From positions 1 to 64,000 of the forward strand of contig NZ_JARFVC010000012.1 in the NCBI RefSeq assembly GCF_029193815.1: a DNA stretch of 64,000 bases, given 5' to 3'. The notes under the pieces were generated by a model, which saw only the letters and a program-made list of their open reading frames with translations, had not been told where the DNA came from and did no database searches. Below, piece by piece: positions 35,799-42,381 of this stretch (its first letter is position 1; the number at the start of each line of letters is the position of its first letter). Source of the stretch: Cytobacillus sp. S13-E01. GTDB taxonomy: Bacteria > Bacillota > Bacilli > Bacillales > Bacillaceae_L. Both the position numbers and the translations under genes were made by a program.

Positions 35799-36542
35799 TT
35801 ACCTTGCGAGCACCTTCTGCAAAAACTGCTTCGTCCGCTCTTCATTAGGGTTTGAAAAAATATCCTCAGGTTTACCTTGTTCGACAATATATCCATCAGC
35901 AATAAACACAACTCGATCTGACACATCTTTAGCAAAGTCCATTTCATGTGTGACAATAATCATCGTTTGACCCTCGGCAGCGAGTTCTTTGATTACGGCT
36001 AACACCTCTCCGACGAGCTCTGGGTCAAGTGCGGATGTTGGTTCATCGAATAAGAGAATATCAGGCTTAAGAGAGAGCATTCTGGCAATGGCCGCACGCT
36101 GTTTTTGACCACCTGATAGTTGTTCAGGGTAATGGTTTTTATGGGCCAACAAGCCTACTTTTCGTAAAAGCTCCTCTGCTTCTAGAACCACCTCTTGTTT
36201 ATTTCTTTTTTGAACAACAAGTGGAGCTTCAATAATATTATCCAACACAGTTTTATGTGGGAAAAGATGAAAATGCTGAAACACCATTCCGGAATATTGA
36301 CGGATATCTGTTTTCTGTTTTTTAGAAGGAGTATCCCCGTTAAAAGCAATTTGTACATCATTTATTTGAATGACCCCTGAAGTGGGAGTCTCTAATAAAT
36401 TCAAGCAGCGCAGCAAGGTTGTTTTACCAGAGCCCGATGGACCAATGATACTTACAACCTCACCTTTTTCAATCTGAAGTGAGATCGATTTTAAGACTTC
36501 ATTATTCTCGAACTGTTTACTTAGCTTCTCAACTTTAATCAT
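35799..36542 (-). CDS. Polar amino acid ABC transporter, ATP-binding subunit
   Basis: A 247-residue ATPase with Walker A ([13 protein letters not shown]), signature [15 protein letters not shown], Walker B ([14 protein letters not shown]) and the switch His (VTHEM). The sequence type is that of GlnQ/TcyC/TcyN ATPases of the polar amino acid uptake family. It energises import by the permease and binding protein encoded upstream in the same operon. The ATG follows AGGAGG. The SAM-I riboswitch at the head of the operon suggests a sulfur-containing substrate such as methionine, cystine or a relative. Confidence 0.92.
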   Translation of the reverse strand: MIKVEKLSKQFENNEVLKSISLQIEKGEVVSIIGPSGSGKTTLLRCLNLLETPTSGVIQINDVQIAFNGDTPSKKQKTDIRQYSGMVFQHFHLFPHKTVLDNIIEAPLVVQKRNKQEVVLEAEELLRKVGLLAHKNHYPEQLSGGQKQRAAIARMLSLKPDILLFDEPTSALDPELVGEVLAVIKELAAEGQTMIIVTHEMDFAKDVSDRVVFIADGYIVEQGKPEDIFSNPNEERTKQFLQKVLAR

Positions 36543-36563
36543 TTTGATAACCTCCTATTACGA

Positions 36564-37241
36564 TCAGACATAACGATTCGCTTTTTTCTCAAGATAATCC
36601 TGTAAAAGGGTTACCACTGTGCATAATCCCCAATAGATTAAAGCCACAAGGATGTATAAGGTTAAGCTCTCATACGTCTGGCCAACAACAACCTTTGCGC
36701 GGTAAAACATCTCTGAAACGGTGATAACCATCGCAAGCGACGTACCTTTAATAATATCCATGAAAACACTAGATAAAGGTGGCAATGCGATTCGAGTTGC
36801 TTGCGGTAAAATAATTCGCCTCATCGTTTGCCAATAGGACATTCGTAATGTTTCAGCAGCTTCCCATTGTCCTTTTGAAACTGAAGAAATCGCTGAGCGA
36901 ATAATTTCGGCAGTATAGGCTGAAAAGTGAACGCTCATTCCGACTATCGCAGCCGTAAGAGGTTCTAGTTCTATCCCGATCATTGGGAGTCCAAAATATA
37001 AGATAAATAAAATAACGAGCAACGGAGTACCACGCATAAATGATATAAATAGACGTGCAGGTATACTACTGAATTTAAATTTACTCATTCTAGCTAAAGC
37101 AATAAATAATCCTAAAATTAATGAAATAATCATACTTACGATCGCAATTAGGATTGTAATCCATGCTCCCTCTAATATAAAAGGGAGGGAGTCTAACGCT
37201 ATTTCTATATTAAAAAGATATTCCCATTTAAAATCAGACAT
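36564..37241 (-). CDS. Polar amino acid ABC transporter, permease subunit
   Basis: A 225-residue integral membrane protein with about five helices and the EAA loop (EAAETLRMSYWQTMRRIILPQA) that contacts the ATPase. It is typical of the HisM/GlnP permease family; a single permease gene implies a homodimer. AAAGGAG precedes the ATG. It lies 22 bases upstream of the ATPase gene. Confidence 0.92.
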   Translation of the reverse strand: MSDFKWEYLFNIEIALDSLPFILEGAWITILIAIVSMIISLILGLFIALARMSKFKFSSIPARLFISFMRGTPLLVILFILYFGLPMIGIELEPLTAAIVGMSVHFSAYTAEIIRSAISSVSKGQWEAAETLRMSYWQTMRRIILPQATRIALPPLSSVFMDIIKGTSLAMVITVSEMFYRAKVVVGQTYESLTLYILVALIYWGLCTVVTLLQDYLEKKANRYV

Positions 37242-37398
37242 TATAAGACTCCTTTAAAGTATGTTTTATGCTGTTTGGAAATAGAAAAGAGTGGGGTTTG
37301 TCATCGTTAATTGTCGAATAATCGATAACGAACCATTACAGACATTTATTCAAAAAATGACTAAAAAGAAAGGAATCTAAATGATTCCCCCTGACTAC

Positions 37399-38238
37399 CT
37401 ATTCAATATCAACCGGTTGAGATACGTCAGCACCAAAGAATTCAAGTGCAATCTCTTTAACCGTTCCATCATCAATCATTTCTTGTAAAACTTTATCTAA
37501 TTCTGCTTTAAGCTCTGGGCTATCTTTTTGCATCACGATTGCGCCAACATTTGGCTCAAACTTTACGTTTTCAGCAAGCTTTAATCCAGGCTTATCAAAT
37601 TGCTTTAATGTTTGAATTAAGACAAGGTAGTCATTAAGTGTGGCATCAATCCGACCATTGATGATCTCAGGAAGGACAGTGTCAGAGCCTGAGTAGACAA
37701 CTACTTCTGCGCCTTGTTTTCTAGCAAAATCTGCATAGTTACTTGTCGCTGAGCCACCAACCTTTTTCCCTTTTAAATCTGCAACTGTTTCAATTCCAGA
37801 GTTGTCACTCGCACGTACAAGTGCCGAACCAAATGAATGTTTAATCGGAATCGTAAAATCAAACTTTTCTAGACGTTCTTCAGTGATTGTAAAATCATTT
37901 GCTGCTACATCGATTTGTCCATTTCTAAGTGCGGGAAGCAAACCGTCAAATTCCATTGTTTTAAATTCGATTTCTAAACCTAGTCTGGTTCCTAATTCTC
38001 TTACAACCTCAACGTCAAACCCTGTTAATTCTTTTGTTGTTTCATCAAAATAGGTAACAGGATAATAAAGTCCTTCTGTACCAACGACTAGTTTGCCAGA
38101 TTCCTTGATTCTTTCCCATGAGGTTTGTTCTTTTGTTGGTGTTTCAGAACCTGTAGTGTTGTCAGTTTCACTACTACCGCAAGCCGCAAGCACAAATCCT
38201 AACGTTAAAATTAATAGCAATAATGAAAGTTTTTTCAT
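37399..38238 (-). CDS. Polar amino acid ABC transporter, substrate-binding lipoprotein
   Basis: A 279-residue lipoprotein: signal peptide MKKLSLLLLILTLGFVLAAC with lipobox LAAC, then the SBP-3 fold (GKLVVGTEGLYYPVTYFDE, LTGFDVEVVRELGTRLG, and DFTITEERLEKFDFTIP). It captures the amino acid outside the membrane and delivers it to the permease. I choose ATG 38238, eight bases after AAAGGTGG, over the GTG four codons upstream. First gene of the operon, directly behind the SAM-I riboswitch, so a sulfur amino acid is the likely ligand. Confidence 0.9.
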   Translation of the reverse strand: MKKLSLLLLILTLGFVLAACGSSETDNTTGSETPTKEQTSWERIKESGKLVVGTEGLYYPVTYFDETTKELTGFDVEVVRELGTRLGLEIEFKTMEFDGLLPALRNGQIDVAANDFTITEERLEKFDFTIPIKHSFGSALVRASDNSGIETVADLKGKKVGGSATSNYADFARKQGAEVVVYSGSDTVLPEIINGRIDATLNDYLVLIQTLKQFDKPGLKLAENVKFEPNVGAIVMQKDSPELKAELDKVLQEMIDDGTVKEIALEFFGADVSQPVDIE

Positions 38239-38320
38239 TTGTTTACCCACCTTTTTATATAGTTTTACTCGGTTTTAACCATATAGTAATAGTCAAATCC
38301 GACGAAGCCTCCAAACAAAC

Positions 38321-38482
38321 AAAAAACCTCATCAACAAGAAGAGGTTTGGAATAGAACGCATCCGACTCTTCTCATCTTTCAAGCGATTGCTTGCTGGAT
38401 TTGGCACAGTACTCATCAAACACATGAGTCCGCTGCCGAGGTTTCCTAGGGCCATTTCCCTCCACCTCTCGCGATAAGAGAC
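38321..38482 (-). ncRNA. SAM-I (S-box) riboswitch with transcription terminator
   Basis: On the minus strand the canonical S-box order is seen: CTCTTATCGCGAGAGGTGGA, GGGAAATGGCCC, GAAACCTCGGCAGC, ACTGTGCCAAATCCAGCAAGC, then GAAAGATGAGAAG closing P1. A terminator follows (AACCTC / GAGGTT with a T-run, 38347-38321). Binding of S-adenosylmethionine should end transcription before the transporter operon, so uptake rises when SAM is low. Confidence 0.95.
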
Positions 38483-38596
38483 TAATTAACTATTAAGCTA
38501 CTGTTGAAAATAATACCATCTTGGAAAATAGGAGTCAATAAGTTTGTTTATCCGATGAACCGTTGTGTGGTGTTTAGTAATGTATTGAAAAAATGA

Positions 38597-38602
38597 TATA
38601 AT
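38597..38602 (+). promoter_or_regulatory. -10 box of the amidase gene
   Basis: A consensus TATAAT overlaps the first in-frame ATG (38601), which therefore cannot be the translation start; translation begins at TTG 38634. Confidence 0.55.
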
Positions 38603-38633
38603 GGAAAAAAATTCTGCAATGGGGGATGTTAGG

Positions 38634-39536
38634 TTGGTATATCAAAAGTCTATACTTACAGTTTTAGTTGCGCTCATTCTGATTTTAAGTCCCACAACTA
38701 GTTTTGCAGAAAAAACGGTAATCATTGATCCTGGGCATGGTGGCAAGTTCAGCGGGACATGTGGCTATTCTGGCTCTCAGTCCGGATTCTGTGAAAAAGA
38801 CGCAAACCTAGCTGTTGCGCTAAAACTTCAGGAACAGCTTAAATCGACAGATATTAACGTACGTTTAACGCGAACAACCGATAAACATTTTGCACCCTAT
38901 CTTAAAAATGAAGATGGAAGCACACCTGGTGGTGACTTTGCCCTCAGAATGAAGGTCGCAAATGACATCGCCGCAACTAACAACAACAACAGTATTTTCA
39001 TTTCGATCCATCATAATGCCGATCCAACCAATCCGTTTAAAAGAGGAATTGAAACGTACTATTATGATGGTATCAATAATGCGAAATCAGAGTATCCTCA
39101 TGATCCACTGCAGATAAAATACTTATCAGAAAATAAACGACTGGCAGAAGTGGTTCATCCAATCCTAGTTGGTTCTTTGGGTCTTCCGAATCGAAAAATC
39201 CACTCTGACCAAAGCTTTTTCGTAATTAGAAATGCACAAATGCCCTCGATATTAGTTGAACTTGGCTATATGATAAATCGAAATGAGGAAAAGTTAATTA
39301 AAACAGACCAATATCAAGAGGATGCAGCAACTGCACTCGCAGCAGCGATAACTGCATATTTTAAAGTGTATGAAGTATATGGGATGGGTGAAAACAGGCT
39401 AGCTACCTTTGAAACTGAAATAGATGCCCTGCGCTATGCGTATTCTGTGAAATCTGCACTTGCTGTGTTTGATAAGGACCAACAGAAGGTAATATATGAA
39501 AAGAAAAGCCTTACATATGCATTGAAGCCTTGGTAG
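38634..39536 (+). CDS. Secreted N-acetylmuramoyl-L-alanine amidase (Amidase_3)
   Basis: A 300-residue secreted cell wall hydrolase: signal peptide (VYQKSILTVLVALILILSP, cleavage near SFA-EK) and an Amidase_3 domain with the zinc and catalytic motifs VIIDPGHGG, an acidic ligand after GFCEKDANLA, SIHHNADP and ILVELGYM. It cleaves the bond between muramic acid and the stem peptide. No SLH, SPOR or LysM repeat is present. The start is TTG 38634 after GGGGGATG, because the upstream ATG sits in the -10 box. The next lipoprotein gene follows after 13 bases, so the two form an operon. Confidence 0.88.
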   Translation: MVYQKSILTVLVALILILSPTTSFAEKTVIIDPGHGGKFSGTCGYSGSQSGFCEKDANLAVALKLQEQLKSTDINVRLTRTTDKHFAPYLKNEDGSTPGGDFALRMKVANDIAATNNNNSIFISIHHNADPTNPFKRGIETYYYDGINNAKSEYPHDPLQIKYLSENKRLAEVVHPILVGSLGLPNRKIHSDQSFFVIRNAQMPSILVELGYMINRNEEKLIKTDQYQEDAATALAAAITAYFKVYEVYGMGENRLATFETEIDALRYAYSVKSALAVFDKDQQKVIYEKKSLTYALKPW

Positions 39537-39549
39537 GAGGGAAATTAAA

Positions 39550-40176
39550 TTGAAGAAAACAATCTATAGTTTACTCTGTACCCTCCTTCTATTAGGATGC
39601 CAAGCACCGACACCCGGTCCCATTCAAGAAACAAAGGAGAAACAAATTTCACCGAAAGAACAAAAAATCGTTAAAAATAAACAAGGTAACTTAAAACACT
39701 ATCGACCACAGGTAGGAACAATAAGGACTTACACAAATGCTGGGGAAGAAATTTATACCCATGAAATTGTCTCGGAAAATGATGAGTATATTCAACAAAC
39801 TGTCTATTTAAGCGGAGCGCCAACAACCCAAATCTATCGCTGGACAGATGATGAAATTGCGCTTGTGTATGAAATAGCCGGTAATCAACCACCTGAACTC
39901 CTTGATGAATTTATTCCATTTGAAACCCCTGAGATGATGATGAATAACAATGGACAATCTGAGTGGTTGATTTTAGAAAAAAACAACACGGTCACAGTAC
40001 CAGCCGGAACATTTTCAAATGTGATTACTATAAAAAAGATAACCGCTGAAGTTGAAGGTGCAGAGACGATTTATACAAGATATTACGCTCCGTCTATGGG
40101 ACTAATAAAAGAAACCTATGAAGTGACAGGTGATACTGGGTATAAGGACGAAGCCAATTTAGAAAATAGTCAGTAA
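39550..40176 (+). CDS. Lipoprotein, unknown
   Basis: A 208-residue lipoprotein with signal MKKTIYSLLCTLLLLGC (lipobox LLGC) beginning at TTG after GGAGGG. The mature part is beta-rich (GTIRTYTNAGEEIYTHEIVS, VTVPAGTFSNVITIKKI, YYAPSMGLIKETY), similar in feel to lipoproteins in which a PAGTF..V block recurs. No enzyme motif is visible. Co-transcribed with the amidase gene, so a role at the wall is plausible. It faces the regulator gene 40186-41091 convergently. Confidence 0.75.
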   Translation: MKKTIYSLLCTLLLLGCQAPTPGPIQETKEKQISPKEQKIVKNKQGNLKHYRPQVGTIRTYTNAGEEIYTHEIVSENDEYIQQTVYLSGAPTTQIYRWTDDEIALVYEIAGNQPPELLDEFIPFETPEMMMNNNGQSEWLILEKNNTVTVPAGTFSNVITIKKITAEVEGAETIYTRYYAPSMGLIKETYEVTGDTGYKDEANLENSQ

Positions 40177-40185
40177 AAGTGGGGG

Positions 40186-41091
40186 TCAGATGTGGAGGTG
40201 ATTCCCACTCATTTTATCTTTTAAACGGTTAATTCTTTCATCAATATACGGAACGTGCTTATCTTCGAGTCTAAGTTCAAAGATTTTTTTGGCATTTTCC
40301 ATATAGCGTAAGGCTGTTAAAAAATGATCTAGCATTTCATAATTGTAACCGGTATGGTAATGTAATTCTCCAAATAAGTACATATTATCCGTCTTTAGGC
40401 ACCAATCAATCGCCTGTTTGCAAGAATAATTTGACTCTTCAAATTTTGAAAGCCGTGAGAGTGCTTTTGCTTTGTTATAAAAAATTCTCGTTTTAATCGA
40501 TACATCCTGTAAATATGGAATTCTTTCTAGATGTGGCAGCACCATATCATATAGTTCAATCACCTTGTCATTTTCGTAGTCATTAAAATGGATAACGGCA
40601 ATTGCGCTGTAGATCTCAATCTCCCGTTCATTAAATACTTTATCTGAGGAATGAGTTAATTGTATCGCTTCAAATAGTAGCTTCTTAGCTAACTCGGTAT
40701 TTTTATTTACTTCATATTCACAAATACCTTGATGCCATAATAGCAGCTGCTTATTTTTTCGAATATCTCTAAATAAGGGATTGTTCAGTTCAGCTTTGAC
40801 AATATCTCTAATGATATCGTATTTCATCTCTCTTCTTGCTTGTTTAAGCTGAAGTGTTACTTCCTTTACATAATCTACCTTTGGAGTGCTCGCTATTTCA
40901 TAAAAATAGTTTATATCGACACCAAGCTTTTGAGAGATGAAATAGAGGGTTGAAGCAAGTGGGTAGCCTTCCCCTTTTTCGATAATGCTGATTTGTGATT
41001 GAGTACAGATTCCCTTACTTAACTCGACTTGGGACATTCCTAAAGACTTGCGCAAATGCCTAATTTCTTCTCCTATTTTCGCAAAATCCAC
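40186..41091 (-). CDS. PlcR-like RNPP-family quorum-sensing regulator (HTH plus TPR)
   Basis: A 301-residue cytoplasmic regulator. Residues 5-60 form an XRE-type helix-turn-helix (IGEEIRHLRKSLGMSQVELS, QSQISIIEKGEGYP); about 75-295 are helical TPR-like repeats (YNKAKALSRLSKFEESNYSC, LFGELHYHTGYNYEMLDHF). Length, layout and the C-terminal ending (DERINRLKDKM; PlcR ends NKISRLKKI) match PlcR, which binds an imported C-terminal peptide of PapR and then activates promoters. The start is GTG 41091 after AAGGTG. Divergently transcribed from the ELPPVY precursor gene, its likely ligand source. Other RNPP groups (NprR, AloR-like) remain possible. Confidence 0.85.
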   Translation of the reverse strand: MDFAKIGEEIRHLRKSLGMSQVELSKGICTQSQISIIEKGEGYPLASTLYFISQKLGVDINYFYEIASTPKVDYVKEVTLQLKQARREMKYDIIRDIVKAELNNPLFRDIRKNKQLLLWHQGICEYEVNKNTELAKKLLFEAIQLTHSSDKVFNEREIEIYSAIAVIHFNDYENDKVIELYDMVLPHLERIPYLQDVSIKTRIFYNKAKALSRLSKFEESNYSCKQAIDWCLKTDNMYLFGELHYHTGYNYEMLDHFLTALRYMENAKKIFELRLEDKHVPYIDERINRLKDKMSGNHLHI

Positions 41092-41123
41092 CTTTTTTCA
41101 CACCTTTTATTGAGTGTTTTTTT

Positions 41124-41288
41124 TTAAAAAGATAATAAAGTATAAAAGTTTGTACCTAGTTTTAGTGTCCAGCTCCAGGCGCCACCCGGCTCTATGGTAT
41201 AAGTCAATCCGTCCGGAAGGTTAAAGAACAACCTTCCAGCCGGCTTGTCTTATGCTTGTCGCCGATAAGCGGGCGCCTTGCGCTTTTG
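41124..41288. repeat. Dispersed GC-rich intergenic repeat, copy C
   Basis: A full copy: left block AAGATAATAAAGTATAAAAG, GTGTCCAGCTCCAGGCGCC, an inner hairpin (GGAAGGTT / AACCTTCC) and right end GCCGATAAGCGGGCGCCTTGCGCTTTTG. It lies in the divergent gap between regulator and signal-peptide gene. Confidence 0.8.
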
Positions 41289-41365
41289 TTCTGTAATGTA
41301 TAAAGGCATCCTCTTGGTGCCTGTTATTTCATTATCCATAAAAATTAGTTTTAAGAAAAGAGCAT

Positions 41366-41383
41366 ATATTGATAGATCAATAT
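41366..41383. promoter_or_regulatory. Perfect 18-bp palindrome, candidate operator of the PlcR-like regulator
   Basis: ATATTGATAGATCAATAT is an 8+2+8 perfect inverted repeat centred about 105 bp upstream of a TATAAT box (41477-41482) and about 170 bp before the signal-peptide ATG. PlcR and relatives bind palindromes of similar size (TATGNANNNNTNCATA for PlcR). The TATAAT has no good -35 hexamer at 17 bp, as expected of an activated promoter. Binding is inference. Confidence 0.5.
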
Positions 41384-41545
41384 TTTTTCATAGATTCAAA
41401 AGAAAAATGAAGGATACTACGAATTTTGTAACAGTAAACGTACCAAATGGAGAAGGCACGTATTTTAGTTATCTTATATAATAACGTTAAACCTAGTAAT
41501 TACTATTATAACCCCTTGATGGGTAAAAGAAACGGAGTGTTAAAT

Positions 41546-41812
41546 ATGAAAAAGGTACTTAGCTTTGGGATTGCATTAACAGTTTTAGCAGTTGGGATCA
41601 GTTTTGGTGTAAGCGCTATGAATAAAAATTTAGCAGAGCTTCCGCCGGTGTATCAACCACAAACTACGAAACTACTAGTAGAGCTACCACCGGTATATAA
41701 ACCAAACTTACTTAAATTTGTAGCAGAATTACCACCGGTTTACAAGCCAAATTCATCAGTTAATCTAGCGGCTGACTTCGGTACAGACAGAGAACTACCA
41801 CCAGTTTATTAA
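41546..41812 (+). CDS. Secreted multi-copy signal-peptide precursor (PapR-like, four ELPPVY repeats)
   Basis: An 88-residue precursor with a Sec signal peptide (MKKVLSFGIALTVLAVGISF, cleavage near VSA-MN). ELPPVY occurs at residues 31-36, 46-51, 61-66 and 83-88, preceded by A, V, A and R; the last copy is the exact C-terminus. Every codon of the hexapeptide varies synonymously between copies (Leu is CTT, CTA, TTA, CTA; Val is GTG, GTA, GTT, GTT), while linkers differ. PapR, the PlcR signal, likewise ends its secreted precursor in ADLPFEF. The ATG follows GGAG by eight bases. The divergent RNPP regulator is its probable receptor. Confidence 0.85.
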   Translation: MKKVLSFGIALTVLAVGISFGVSAMNKNLAELPPVYQPQTTKLLVELPPVYKPNLLKFVAELPPVYKPNSSVNLAADFGTDRELPPVY

Positions 41813-41826
41813 TAGTTGGTTGCTGT

Positions 41827-42027
41827 ATGGCTAAAAAGAGAACAAAGCTAAATAATAAGATGCAAGAAGCATTTAATGATATTTATGAAGATGTTAACTC
41901 TTTAGCATATCTCGCAACGAAAGAATGTGGAATCACTCATAGCCGTCAAACTGAAATCAAGAGAATTAAACAGAACCTACAACAAAGTATCAAGGCAATT
42001 GAGTATTTCACAACCACCCAAAATTAG
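41827..42027 (+). CDS. 66-aa protein downstream of the signal-peptide gene, unknown
   Basis: A basic helical protein of 66 residues (MAKKRTKLNNKMQEAFNDIY..., KRIKQNLQQSIKAIEYF) starting 14 bases after the precursor stop and ending at a terminator, so it is probably in the same transcript. The SD is weak (GTTGG-like), suggesting translational coupling. No family is recognised. It might modulate the signalling system or be unrelated. Confidence 0.55.
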   Translation: MAKKRTKLNNKMQEAFNDIYEDVNSLAYLATKECGITHSRQTEIKRIKQNLQQSIKAIEYFTTTQN

Positions 42028-42055
42028 CGTCTACCTTAGTAGGCGCTCTCTTTTT
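42027..42055 (+). terminator. Terminator of the signal-peptide operon
   Basis: An 8-bp stem (GCGTCTAC / GTAGGCGC, one T-G pair) with loop CTTA overlaps the stop codon of the 66-aa gene and is followed by TCTCTTTTT. Confidence 0.75.
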
Positions 42056-42381
42056 AAGAAGTACACAAATTAAATCTCCTGTAAAAAGTATAAAGAGTTT
42101 GCATACCAACTATATCGGTCTTTTGTAAGTGTCAATGCATAAAAAACCAAAAAAATGGATTAAAATAATCCTAAAGTCCTACACTTTTATGGTAAAACAG
42201 GGGACTTTTGAATCATTTATATGAAAATCTAATAAAAGTCTTGATAAAGTAATAGATTAGGTTAATTGTATAGTTATAAATAAATAATACATTATTTTCT
42301 ACCTATATAAAAGATAGAGGATTTTGTTTAATTTAAAAATGTCGAATTTTGTATTTTATAGTTCGATTGGGGGTAAATGGT

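Noticed and set aside
38255-38477. Two reading frames over the region upstream of the transporter operon
   Set aside because: They lie entirely within the SAM-I riboswitch and its terminator.
41278-41481. 67-codon plus-strand frame before the signal-peptide gene
   Set aside because: It starts in the end of a dispersed repeat, has no SD and runs through the palindrome and -10 region.
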